A stretch of 64,000 bases of DNA from Hippopus hippopus (GCA_946811185.2 OX328104.1:53800505-53864504); one strand, 5' to 3'; positions 53,237 to 62,915 are shown, counted from the first letter of the stretch. Program-made: numbers and translations. The notes: generated by a model not told the origin, from the letters alone.

Positions 53237-53418
53237 TTACCAGGTATAAATAATCTTTTATCTGCTTGGCTATATATATAACAAACCTTCTTAACCCAGT
53301 CTAAGCTGTTATCCAAAACAACAATTTTCTGTAATACCTACTGATTCTCTCATATGACGTATCTGTGACCAATACCATTTAGCGGGGGCATCCGTGTCTG
53401 TGACACACCTATTTCTAG
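53237..53418 (+). repeat. 182-bp direct repeat, copy 1
   Basis: ttaccaggtataaataatct to cacacctatttctag. Copy 2 at 54906-55087 is the same length with four substitutions (98% identity). Confidence 0.9.
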
Positions 53419-53429
53419 TTAAAATTAAT

Positions 53430-53643
53430 CATTACCAAACAACTTAAAAGCAACTAACTTAAAAGCATTTGCAGACAACAAATTAAATGTGACTCAATAA
53501 CTAAAATCTGTTTTTGGGAGGGTGGAAGACATTGGGAAAAGGTGAAAATGCTCATTACCAGCATTTTTACCGTTTGCCCACAATGTTTTCAAAGGCTTTC
53601 TTTCTCATGGATGTTTAAAGTCAAGATTGTGTGGTAAAGGGTC
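53430..53643 (+). mobile_element. Family A MITE, decayed
   Basis: Contains attaccaaacaacttaaaag, a damaged centre (gctcattaccagc) and the end tgtggtaaagggtcat. Confidence 0.7.
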
Positions 53644-53926
53644 ATTTACCTGCCTTGTTGAAGTTTCTGTCTAATTCCTTGGGAATCTGTTACCATATAA
53701 CTATGCTTATACTGATCAATGCAAGGGCAAAATGGCCGTAAATGTAAACAAGTTTAAAAAAAAAATGATACAAAATCTGATTGGTTGACTGTTCTGATGA
53801 GCTTGGTATCTAAATTTAGGTACAAAAATGAAGTAAACTGTGTGGCCCAATATTGTATAACTCCTTAAATGCCAAAAGGCTGAAAAGACAATGCAGTGAT
53901 AAACAGGAAGATTATTTTTTCTACAG

Positions 53927-53939
53927 GCTTGACTGAAAT
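53927..53939 (+). CDS. Candidate 13-nt microexon Q
   Basis: A pyrimidine-rich acceptor ttttttctacag, 13 nt (gcttgactgaaat) and donor GTAAGG. Entered in phase 1 it reads G-L-T-E and leaves two bases (AT), exactly the phase needed by exon R, giving Ile at the join. This would connect the SH2 adaptor tail to exon R. Short length makes chance a real possibility. Confidence 0.4.
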
Positions 53940-54169
53940 GTAAGGAAAGAAAACATTTGGACGGTAGAAAATATTGCAGAGAAAATATTGGGAGAGAAGC
54001 AAATGCTGGTCACCACCATTTTCATCTTTTTAATAGCTTTCTTCCTGAGAATAGTAAGACTGGACTAGAGGATTCTTCCATAAAAGATGAAGAGATTGAT
54101 AACAAATTTACGCAATACTGGTGTTGGTGTTTGTTTTTAATGTTGTTTTCCAAATTTGTTTTCTTGTAG

Positions 54170-54266
54170 TGACCAGAAGGCCAAGGAGGAAGTGGAAGGT
54201 ATTGATACTGAAAATCTTGCCGTCTTTGAACAATTGCGACAGCATCAGCGAGATGATTATCTCAAG
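54170..54266 (+). CDS. Exon R, helical segment resembling UBE2Q
   Basis: Acceptor tttcttgtag|TGAC and donor CAAG|GTAGTA, 97 nt, phase 2 in and 0 out. It reads DQKAKEEVEGIDTENLAVFE then QLRQHQRDDYLK. It is strongly helical. The segment L-x-x-x-E-x-L-R-Q-x-Q-R-x-D-Y-L-K recalls the region just before the catalytic domain of UBE2Q ubiquitin-conjugating enzymes (from memory), but the GSVSGSVQATD continuation of that family was not found downstream. Alternatives: an exon of the SH2 adaptor's distal C-terminus, or a captured UBE2Q exon serving as one. Confidence 0.6.
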
Positions 54267-54905
54267 GTAGTATATTGGATTCTTTTTTTTACTCTCTTTC
54301 ATTTTTGTGCATATTTATCTGACATAGGGTGGTATTTGAGATATATAGGGTCTGACATAAGTTGGCATTGGAGATGAAATATTTATTTAACAAGTCCAGA
54401 AAAAAGGTTATAAATCGAACCTATTTTGAGCTTAAAGACGACCGCTACAGTTTCACCATTTTTTCAAAACATTCAGAATTTCATGAAACTTTGCTTGGTG
54501 ATAGTTTATTATCTGATCTACAAAAATAGGAGATTAAAAAGGGGGGGGGTCACCAGCTTTGGGAAAATTCTATTAATATTTCTTTTAGTACACCCTGCAT
54601 TGCGGCATTTCAGGATGAAATTTCACCTATGACCACTAAGTCTATGTATATTTTTTTAAAATAAGTCTATGTATATTTTTTTAAATAACAACAATTATAA
54701 GCAAATTTTATGTCATTGTATTGGTGAAACATCAAATTTAATGAAAAAAAAAAATTTAGAATATACTGAGTATCAATATTTAAAAAAAAAACCCTTAACT
54801 TACGGCTAAAACACCTTTATTTTGGAAAAAACCAAAAAAACTATAGAGTATCTTTTAAAGGTATTTTTTTAAATGTTTTAACATTCAGATTTTTCTTATT
54901 TTTTC

Positions 54906-55087
54906 TTACCAGGTATAAATAATCTTTTATCTGCTTGGCTATTTATATAACAAACCTTCTTAACCCTGTCTAAGCTGTTATCCAAAACAACAATTTTCTG
55001 TAATACCTACTGATTCTCTCATATGACATATCTGTGACCAATACCATTTAGCGGGGGCATCCGTGTCTCTGACACACCTATTTCTAG
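54906..55087 (+). repeat. 182-bp direct repeat, copy 2
   Basis: Same as 53237-53418 with four base changes. Its end tttctag joins tctccttttcccacaatg, the right half of the MITE begun at 51818. Confidence 0.9.
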
Positions 55088-55165
55088 TCTCCTTTTCCCA
55101 CAATGTTTTCAAAAGCTTTCTTTCTCAGGGTCGATAAAACTCGAGATTGTATGGTAAAGGATTAA
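55088..55165 (+). mobile_element. Family A MITE, right half (split copy)
   Basis: tctccttttcccacaatg to tggtaaaggaTTAA; it completes the half at 51818-51973 in the same orientation and register. Confidence 0.8.
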
Positions 55166-55461
55166 TTAAGTTGACTCTTGACCAAACGACAAGCTTTTGG
55201 ATGTGTTGAAATTCAAAGCATTTGCAGACGACAAACTAAAGGTGACTCAAACAGTTTAATTTGCCATTGAAAGGGTAGAAAGCGTCGTGGTAAAAGATGA
55301 AAATGCTAGTTAAAGCATTTGCAGACGACAAATTAAAGGTGACTCAAATGAATTTGCCTTTGAAAGACTAGAAAACATTGTGAGAAAAATTGGAAAATGG
55401 TGGTAACCAACATTTTCTCCTTCTCCCAAAAGATTTTTTAAAATCATCTCCCTCAGGGTCA
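55166..55461 (+). mobile_element. Family A MITE with internal duplication
   Basis: Starts ttaagttgactcttgacc. The block aaagcatttgcagacgacaa occurs twice (about 55216 and 55312), followed by a decayed palindrome and ccctcagggtcatTAA. Confidence 0.7.
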
Positions 55462-55690
55462 TTAACCCTTTACCACACAATCCCGAGTTTCAACGACCCT
55501 GAAAAATAAGGCTTTCGAAAACATTTTGGGAAAAGGAGAAAATGCTGGTATACAGCATTTTCTCCTTTTCTCACAATGTTTTCTACCATTTCAAATTCAG
55601 AAATCATCTTTTGAGCTACACTTATTTTGTCACCTGCAACTGCTTTTGATTTGGTCTGATCCTAAATATTGCCATTTGGTAAAGAGTTGA
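55462..55690 (-). mobile_element. Family A MITE, full length
   Basis: TTAAccctttaccacac to ttggtaaagagTTga, centre gctggtatacagc. It ends 118 bp before exon S. Confidence 0.88.
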
Positions 55691-55807
55691 AAAAACTGTA
55701 AGTGTGGTATAGGGTAAACTTTATTATGCAGCCAGCAATATTCATGCTCTGCTTTACTTGTAAATAAACCAAACTATATGTGAACATTAATCATTTTTAT
55801 TTTCCAG

Positions 55808-55852
55808 ACAACTAAAAAAGCAAACAAAGACATAGAACTCAAAAGTCATTAA
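55808..55852 (+). CDS. Exon S, distal terminal exon
   Basis: Acceptor ttattttccag|ACAA, phase 0 in, then TTKKANKDIELKSH and TAA at 55850-55852. It follows exon R in frame, giving ...QRDDYLK-TTKKANKD. Lysine-rich end with no domain. AATAAA follows 55 bp after the stop, so the R-S pair looks like a genuine 3' gene end. Confidence 0.6.
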   Translation, partial: TTKKANKDIELKSH

Positions 55853-55906
55853 TATTATATCACCATCTTTTTTTTTTTTAAACAAGTGAGGTACCACTTT
55901 CCATGC

Positions 55907-55912
55907 AATAAA
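55907..55912 (+). promoter_or_regulatory. Poly(A) signal after exon S
   Basis: AATAAA in ccatgcaataaaattagg, 55 bp beyond the TAA of exon S; good spacing for the distal gene end. Confidence 0.6.
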
Positions 55913-56400
55913 ATTAGGATCACTTCTTTTTTTTTTCTCCTTTTATTCTTCTTCAATGTCTTTGAAATACGTCTGAAGTAAAAAGAGAAATGATAGTTGA
56001 TCACAACAGCAAAATGTCCATCTTGTGCCTTCACTTAAAGTAACAATAGCTGCCAAAAGTAAACAAAGCAGATGTTAAAATGCAGCTAAAATTTAACTCC
56101 TACCATAAAATAGTATGGAATTATTGCAAAGATGACAATCTGTTATTGTACAGTCGGTCCAAGTGTAAGTTGGTTGAAATTAATTTCAAAACTAGGTTAA
56201 AATCTACAAGGTAACTCTATCTTTTGTTTACTTTTAGCCTGGCTTTGAAATTCATTTTTTCTGCGAGCAAGTAACACTTGGGTCGACCACACAATAACAG
56301 AATGTCATCTTCAAGATATTTTCCATACTTTTAAATGGTATGATTTAAATTCAAATGCATTTTAACATCTGCATTGAGTTTTTGGCCACTATAGGGCCTT

Positions 56401-56628
56401 TAAGTCTTTAACAGACAAAGAAATCTTACACTTGTCCAAATTGGAAGTACTTGCAGACAGCAAAATAAAATGTGACCCAAAAGTTGAAATTTGCTTTGGG
56501 AAGGGTAGAAAACATTGGGGGAAAAGGAGAAATGCTGGTTACCAGCATTTTCTCCATTTCCCATTATGTTTTCAAAAGCCTTTTTCTTGAGAGTTGTTAA
56601 AACACTGGATTGTATGGTAAAGGGTAAA
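56401..56628 (+). mobile_element. Family A MITE
   Basis: Starts aagtctttaacagacaaag, centre gctggttaccagc, ends atggtaaagggtaa. Confidence 0.82.
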
Positions 56629-56679
56629 CACAAAGCATACCACCTGCAGATGACCTTTACATATATGTCTTGAAGCAGA

Positions 56680-57003
56680 CCACTTTTGAAAACATTGTGA
56701 CAAAAGGAAATCTGCCATCTTCCCTGTAATTATGTCACAATAATGAACATGTATGCATGTATTCAAGAAGGTACCATTTTATACTGCTGGTTGTTGATAT
56801 GTCGCAAAAGGTCATCTGTACTCAAAATTGTCCACCATTAACAGGTAGAAAGTTATTTCACAAGACTCTTGGCCATTTTCTTCTTTCCCCACATTGTTTT
56901 ATATGCTTCCTAGGACAATACCATCACCTGATTGGTTGTCGGTTGTCTAAATAATTTTTTTCACTTTTGATGAGTCTAAAATTTTATTGTTTGGTAAAGA
57001 GGT
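56680..57003. mobile_element. Family A remnants
   Basis: Scattered body pieces (cttttgaaaacattgtgaca, ccccacattgttttatatgc, tctaaaattttattgtttgg) with termini and palindrome lost, except taaagaggtaaac at the right. Confidence 0.45.
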
Positions 57004-57197
57004 AAACAGTAAGGCTTGTAATTTCCCAAAACACTTAATTACATATTTTAAGCACTTTAAAACTGAAAGTGTCTGAAAACAATAATTACAAACTTGATAC
57101 AATTGACCTGTAGCAGAAAACATTAAAGGAAAAGAAGACAATAATAGTAACCATTTTCTTTTAACAGCCATTTTCCTCCTAGTCGTTAAAAAACCTA

Positions 57198-57203
57198 TTT
57201 ATT
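57198..57203 (-). promoter_or_regulatory. Candidate poly(A) signal for COX5A
   Basis: TTTATT on the plus strand is AATAAA on the minus strand, about 425 bp beyond the COX5A stop. Other sites may be used. Confidence 0.3.
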
Positions 57204-57435
57204 TAGTATATGGCTAAAGTATGCTTAATAAAGCTGTTATTGAATTAATGTGTACCAATTACTGAGCAAATACATGTTTTTCCACCTCAACAGTAAACAC
57301 CGATAATTATTGCAGTTGCAAGACCAACTGCTTGTACAGAAAATTTATCTTTTTGACTCTAACATTTTCTAAATGTTAAATGAAAAGCAATATTTCTCTT
57401 TCCTTCCACTGTTCATCCTTATTATACTATTGTTA

Positions 57436-57588
57436 CACTGCTGGTAACCAGCATTTTCTCCTTTTCCCACAATGTTTTCTACAATTTAGAAGACAGAAAT
57501 CATCTTTTGAGCTAAATATGATCCGTCACCTGCTAATCCTATCAATTAAGTTTAATCCAGAATTTCGTCCTTTTAGTAAGGAGTTAAA
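57436..57588 (-). mobile_element. Family A MITE, right half, in COX5A 3' region
   Basis: Starts at the palindrome centre (cactgctggtaaccagca), body ttttgagctaaatatgatcc, end ttttagtaaggagTTAA. If the COX5A 3' UTR reaches the AATAAA at 57198, this sequence is transcribed in it. Confidence 0.7.
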
Positions 57589-57624
57589 AAAAAAAAAACT
57601 CACCTAGATAAAAACTGTGTGTCA

Positions 57625-57774
57625 TTAGTGAATGTCAAATACATCCTCCAACCACAGCTCGGGTTTATCATAACCTAGATCCTCGGGCAGTGGTATACCT
57701 AGCTTGTCAATGGTTGGTCGAATTTCCTGAGTGATGTATGGCCACAGAATTTTCTTGTGCTTACCACACTTTCT
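57625..57774 (-). CDS. COX5A: COX5A, last coding exon (C-terminus)
   Basis: On the minus strand: acceptor ccactttag|AGAA at 57774 and stop TAA at 57627-57625. It reads [49 protein letters not shown]. This is the C-terminus of cytochrome c oxidase subunit 5A, a nuclear-encoded, matrix-side subunit of respiratory complex IV; vertebrate COX5A has the matching [20 protein letters not shown] then ELGLDKV. The clam protein is about a dozen residues longer at the end, as in many invertebrates. Phase is 0 in, matching the exon at 61717. Confidence 0.92.
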   Translation of the reverse strand, partial: RKCGKHKKILWPYITQEIRPTIDKLGIPLPEDLGYDKPELWLEDVFDIH

Positions 57775-57950
57775 CTAAAGTGGAAAGTCAGAAAGAAAAA
57801 TATTAGCAAAACACTCAGAACAGACAAGATCAAACATTAGGTCACAAGGATGAGGTTCACCGAAGGGTTTAGCTCTACAAAAATTTTGGCAACTAAAATT
57901 TTTGGCTTGCGCCAACCTAGCAGAACAAACATGATTTTCACTTAAGTCTT

Positions 57951-58167
57951 TTAACTCTTTACCAAATGATAAACATGTCCATATTGCATGCAATTGCAAA
58001 TCATAAATTTCAAAGCACAAAGCTTGGAACAGGTCTTTGATTTCGTAGAAAACTCTAAAGGAAATGGAAAACATGCTTGTTAGCAGCATTGTGTCTTTTT
58101 CTCTCTATGGTTACAAAAGTCTTTATCTCAGAGCAATTACAATTTTGGATTGTGTGGTAAAGGGTTC
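57951..58167 (+). mobile_element. Family A MITE, decayed, in a COX5A intron
   Basis: TTAActctttaccaaatg, centre tgcttgttagcagcattgtg, end tgtggtaaaggg TTca. Confidence 0.75.
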
Positions 58168-58400
58168 AACAAGAGCAAGGTGGCACCACTTGACCACAAT
58201 TGCTTGATTTTCAGTGAAAATTCAAAGTAAAAAAAGGGGCATAACTGTGTCAAGAATATTTTGATGGTTATATGTCCTTGCTGTATAGGGTCCCCTTTTG
58301 ATAGTTACCAATTTTTCCAAATTTGAAGTAAAAATCTTCATAAGTAACAGAGATACTATAAACTGGTAAGTTTTTTTTTTTCAAAATTTCAAGTCAAACA
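58165..58400 (+). repeat. Family L repeat
   Basis: Contains caacaagagcaaggtggcac, aaggggcataactgtgtcaa and gggtccccttttgatagtta, as at 51024. Confidence 0.65.
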
Positions 58401-60008
58401 AGAGAGCCATGATGGCCCTGAAATCGCTCACCTGAGTCATTTGACCAAACATGACCCATTTTCAATCTCTTTTGAGATATTATGACAAAACATTCTACCA
58501 AGATTTTCATGAGTTATTGACCCGAAATGACCCACTTGCAAACTGGTGCAAGACAAACATTCTGACCAAGTTTCATGAGTATTGCATTAAAAATGAGGCC
58601 TCTAGAAAGTAAACAAGGTTTTCGAAGATTTGACCTACTGACCTAGTTTTTGATCCAACATTACCCATTTTCGAACTCTTTCAAGATACATGTATTATCA
58701 AGACAAACATTCTGACCAACTTTTAAGAGTTTCGGACTAAAAATGTGGCCTCTACAGCATACACAAGGTTTTTCTAAGATTTGGCCTAGTGACCTAGTTT
58801 TTGATCAGACATTACCCATTATCGTTCACTTTTGAGATATCACTAAGACAAACATTCTGACCAAGTTTCATGAGTATTGGACTGAAAATGTGGCCTCGTG
58901 AGCGTACAAAAGGTTTTTCTAAGATTTGACCAAGTGACCTAGTTTTTGACGCGACATTACCCATTATCAAACTCTTTTGAGATATCACCAAAACAAACAT
59001 TCTGACCATGTTTAAAGAGTATCAGACTGAAAATGTGGCCTCTAAGGCGTACACAAGGCTTTTCCAATTTTTGACCCAGTGACCTAGTTTTTGACCCCAC
59101 ATGACCCAAATTTAAACTCATTCAAGGTCTCATCAAAACAAACATTCTGACCGAGTTTCAGGAGTATCACACTGAAAATGTGTCCTCCAAAACGTACACA
59201 AGGTTTTTCTAAGATTTGACCTAGTGACCTAGTTTTTGACCCCACATGACCCATTATCAAACTCGCCTGAGCTATTATCAAGACAAACATTCTGACCAAG
59301 TTTCAAGAGTTTTTGACAGAAAATGTGGCCTCTAGAGCGTACACAAGGTTTTTCTAAGATTTGACCTGGTGACCTAGTTTTTGACCCGACATGACCCATT
59401 TTCAAACTCGTCTGAGATATCATCAAGACAAACATTTTGACCAACTTTCAGGAGTATCGGACCGAAAATATGGCCTCTAGAGCGCACACAAGGTTTTCCT
59501 AAGATTTGACCTAGTGACCTAGTTTTTGACTCAACATGGCCCATTTTCGAACTCGTCCGAGATATCATCAAGACAAACATTCTGACCAACTTTCAAGAGT
59601 GTCAGATCGAAAATATGGCCTCTAGAGCATACACAAGGTTTTTCTAAGATTTGACCTAGTGACCTAGTTTTTGACCCCACATAACCCATTTTCAAACTTG
59701 TCCGAGATATCATCAAGGCAAACATTCTGACAAAGTTTCATGAGTATCGGACTGAAAATGTGGCCTCCAGAGCGTACACAAGGTTTTTCTAAGATTTGAC
59801 CTAGTGACCTAGTTTTTGACCTGACATGACCAATTTTCGTCCGAGATATCATCAAGACAAACATTCTGACCAAGTTTCATGAGTATCGGATGGAAAATGT
59901 GGCCTCGAGAGCGTACACAAGGTAAAAGCTGACGACGGACGACGCACGACGGACACAGCACAATCACAAAAGCTCACCATGAGCACTTCGTGCTCAGGTG
60001 AGCTAAAA
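58400..60008 (+). mobile_element. Tandem-core element, about ten units of 145 bp
   Basis: Head agagagccatgatggccctg and gctcacctgagtcatttgac. Units of about 145 bp each carry gacctagtgacctagttttt, agatatcatcaagacaaaca, ttctgaccaagtttcatgag and gcgtacacaaggtttttcta. Tail gacgacggacgacgcacgac and the hairpin agctcaccatgagcacttcg / tgctcaggtgagct. Because 145 is not a multiple of three, overlapping short minus-strand frames recur in all registers; they are not genes. Common in bivalve genomes. Confidence 0.9.
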
Positions 60009-60235
60009 AGGGACACAAAATAACCCCATAAATGTGTCAAAAATAATTTGATTGATATCTGCCCTTGTTGTAGAGGTTTCCCTTTCGATAGCTAATGCTT
60101 CTTCCGAGTTTGAAGTTGTACTTAACTGTAATAGATATTATTATGTCAAAGATTTCGCATAAAACAACAGCATAAACCAAGAAGACACCAGAGCTAAGTC
60201 AATACCTCAAGTTTTCTTCGACATCACTCAGGCAT
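60003..60235 (+). repeat. Family L repeat, decayed
   Basis: Contains taaatgtgtcaaaaataatt, ctgcccttgttgtagaggtt and gaagacaccagagctaagtc. Confidence 0.6.
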
Positions 60236-60244
60236 AGTCATTTC

Positions 60245-60515
60245 CAAACATTGTGAGAAAAGGAGAAAAAGCTGGTTACTATACTAGTTCTCCCTTTCCC
60301 ACAATGTTTTCTATGCTTCAACTCTTAACACCTAATCCTGAATTTCAACGACCTTAAAAAAAAAAAACCTTTTGAAACCAGCATTTTCTCCTTTTCCAAC
60401 GATATTTTCTACCATTTCGAAAACCCCAATCATCTTTTGAGCTACATTACATTAATCATCAAATGTTTTAGATTTGGTCAAGTCTAGAAATTTGTTTGTT
60501 TGGTAAAGAGCATAA
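60245..60515 (-). mobile_element. Family A MITE, rearranged pair
   Basis: Two overlapping remnants: the first with cattgtgagaaaaggagaaa and a broken palindrome, the second starting caacgaccttaaaa and ending tttggtaaagagcata. Confidence 0.65.
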
Positions 60516-60539
60516 AGAAACAAATCCTATCATTACAGC

Positions 60540-60749
60540 TAAATTTAGCCTTGTCCAAACTGAAAGCATTAGCAGACAACAATTTCAATGGGGCTCAAAT
60601 TGTGCAAAATTTTTTTTGATAGGGTAGAAAACATTGTTGGAAAAGGAGAATATGCTGGTAACCAGCATTTTCTCCTTTTTCAACCATGTTTTCAAAAGGC
60701 TTCTTTCCCAGGGTCCTTAAAAGTCAGCATTATGCATTAAAGGGTTAAT
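60540..60749 (+). mobile_element. Family A MITE
   Basis: Starts ctaaatttagccttgtcc, centre gctggtaaccagc, ends gcattaaaggg TTAA. The left terminus is lost. Confidence 0.8.
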
Positions 60750-60812
60750 CTCTTGTTTGCAAGTGTTTTCTATACGGAACAGTCTAGAAACATGTTGCTT
60801 GGTAAAGATTTT

Positions 60813-61017
60813 AACCCCTAGGCTGCTAAGCGCAACTCACTGACCTTTTGCGGGCAATGTAGATCGAAATCAGACTGCACAGAACATGCAGTCTGATCTT
60901 TGATCTACACTGCCCAATATGGAGATTTTTTCTACAAAAAATAGTTTTGAAATAGCATCAAACCGGTTTTAGATATTGGCTTGAAAGTTTCATTTATGTA
61001 GCAGGATACGGGTTAAC
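60813..61017. mobile_element. Family B element, full length
   Basis: TTAAcccctaggctgctaag to gcaggatacggg TTAA. The core gcaatgtagatcgaaatcag ... tgatctacactgccc is a good hairpin. Confidence 0.82.
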
Positions 61018-61135
61018 CAGTTAACAAATTCTAGACTTGCCAAATCAAATGCATTTGCAGATGCCAAACTAAATATTTCTCTATAGATTAATCATCTCAG
61101 GAAAGGAAAAAAACATTGTGGGAAAGCAGCAAGTC
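61018..61135 (+). mobile_element. Family A MITE, left part
   Basis: Contains agttaacaaattctagactt, gcatttgcagatgccaaact and aaaacattgtgggaaagcag; it ends at the palindrome. Confidence 0.6.
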
Positions 61136-61517
61136 TCTACAAAAGTGTTGTACATAATGGAAAATTTCCACAGTGATGTTTTAAACTGTAAGAATCATAA
61201 AAACAATTATCTGTCCAAGAAAAATTACCCCAAATTGTTCTCACTTAAAGGCTGCTGTTGGCCTACATGTTTTGTGCAGTGTGATCTTGATCTATACAAA
61301 GAACAAAAGGGATTATGGTTGTGAAAGGCCCTTTCATCTTTTATCACAAAATCTTGACTTTGAGCCTCAAATAAACAAAATTTGAATTTTCTACCCAGAA
61401 AAATTACCCAAAATAACCCGTGCAGCCCTTTGCCAGAATATCTAAGTATAGCAGGCAGAGTTGATCGAAGAACAGCCTGGATGTTCTACACTAACTGCAA
61501 AATGGGTCTACAGTTGT

Positions 61518-61655
61518 GAAAGGCCCTTTCACCTTTTACCACACAATCTCCACTTTTTACAACAGCATTTTCCAGCATTTTCTCCTTTTTCCACAATGTT
61601 TTCAAAAGTCTTTATCAGGGTCATTAAAACCCAGGACTGTATGATAAAGAGTGAA
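61518..61655 (+). mobile_element. Family A MITE, shuffled fragments
   Basis: Contains cacaatctccactttttac, agcattttctcctttttcca and gggtcattaaaacccagga, ending tgataaagagtgaa. It ends about 60 bp before the COX5A donor at 61717. Confidence 0.6.
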
Positions 61656-61716
61656 AGACTAAGGTAAAAGACATTTCCACTACCATCCAAAAAATTCTTT
61701 CTCACGTTTGGCTCAC

Positions 61717-61821
61717 CTTTATACTCTCTAGTATACGGATGGCCAATGCTACGTCATTGCATGCCCTGCACGACTCCATGAACTCCGATATAAGGACAGG
61801 CTCTGGTATACAATCCAAGCT
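61717..61821 (-). CDS. COX5A: COX5A, penultimate coding exon
   Basis: On the minus strand: acceptor atttacag|AGCT at 61821 and donor AAAG|GTGAGC at 61717, 105 nt, phase 0 on both sides. It reads SLDCIPEPVLISEFMESCRA, CNDVALAIRILESIK. It matches the helical repeat part of COX5A: vertebrate sequence has [20 protein letters not shown] then AS-VRILE in the same place. Joined to the last exon it gives RILESIK-RKCGKHK. Upstream exons (presequence and N-terminal half) would lie beyond 64000. Confidence 0.93.
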
Positions 61822-62069
61822 CTGTAAATGGTAAGATTAGAAAAAACAAACATTAATCCTTAGTTCTCAGTTGCCTAGATTTATGCAAATTATTTGGGAC
61901 TGTATTAACACACATACGATCCCTGCTTTAGTCAAAGTATGAGCTTGCGTACAGTTTTGCAAATATTAATTAAGGTCGTAAAGTTACGGAGTTTACAGAA
62001 ACTTGTTTTCAGACTTGATGCTTGCTTACCTAAACTGTGTATACAAGTTTCGTGTGTTGCAGTTTTGTG

Positions 62070-62137
62070 AAAGGCAGAGTAGATCAAGATAAGATTGCAA
62101 ATAACATGCAGCCTGATCTTGGATATACACAGTTCTA
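62070..62137. mobile_element. Family B palindrome core, in a COX5A intron
   Basis: Keeps gcagagtagatcaagataag and gcctgatcttggatatacac. Confidence 0.6.
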
Positions 62138-62724
62138 TACCTTGCAATAAATTCTTGCAAAATACTACTTGTAATTCACCTGTTCTTCATACCTGAAAAA
62201 TGACGTATGTATCAGAACTCAACATTAAATTTTTGATTTACTGGATCAGTCGGACAAGTACATTGCAAAATCACTTGTCCGTACCAGGTTTTCACTTGTC
62301 CGCGTCTGCATTCATTTTGAAGTGAATGGTTTGACTCGTAAGTGCCCGCTATATTAATCAAACAAAGTTTATTTCAACTTGAATTTAGCATGTTTATATG
62401 TTATTGCAATAGTTTTCAGATTCGATTAAATGCAATATTAAAATACATGTCCATTCATTAAGCTACGGTTAGTTGCTTACATAATTTCATAATTGTAGTT
62501 AACAGTTAAAGTTGAATACAAACTGGACAGTTAGAACACCGATGAAAATGTGATCAAATCGAGTGGAACCTCAAACAGGTACTGCTATTTACCAACCCCC
62601 TTAAGACTGTAGTACTTAATCGACATCTTCTCAGGTCTAATGAGACAGGCGGAGCCAGTTTACATTGTATTGTGACTAAGTGGGCGGAGCTTAATATGCA
62701 GTATATAACCTAGTTATTTCTTTA

Positions 62725-62915
62725 AGGTAATCCGTCCATCATTAAATCGTGGTCACAATCCTTCAGATGGTCCCTGAAATTTCATAGCAAATGCAAACAA
62801 TCGATGACCTGGAGCATACATCCAGGTCACTGAATGCTTGCGTCTACTATGAAATTTCAGTGAGCGTCTGAAGGATTATAAAAAAATGATTTAATGATAG
62901 ACGGATTACCTTATG
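62725..62915. mobile_element. Foldback element with ends aaggtaatccgtc
   Basis: The left end ttaaggtaatccgtccatca and right end tagacggattaccttatg are inverted, and inner arms match (ccttcagatggtccctgaaa against gtgagcgtctgaagg; tttcatag against ctatgaaattt). About 190 bp, non-coding. Single copy here. Confidence 0.75.

Larger units (their letters stand above)
51974..53418 (+). mobile_element. Tandem-core element inserted in a MITE
   Basis: Head tatgcccctgccgtgaaatgg with cggaagggcata hairpin, then about five units of 135-155 bp between 52072 and 52820 (ttgtccggagcataactt, cttcgcacacttgttctcct, gatacgcccaaggtcaaggt). Then diverged sequence and the end gcgggggcatccgtgtctgt ... tttctag. The unit read as a short plus-strand frame is not a gene. 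Confidence 0.75.

Noticed and set aside
58812..60040. Overlapping minus-strand frames of the type MVRMFVLMISRTSLKMG
   Set aside because: They follow the 145-bp tandem unit in shifting registers; the DNA repeat, not a protein, is conserved.
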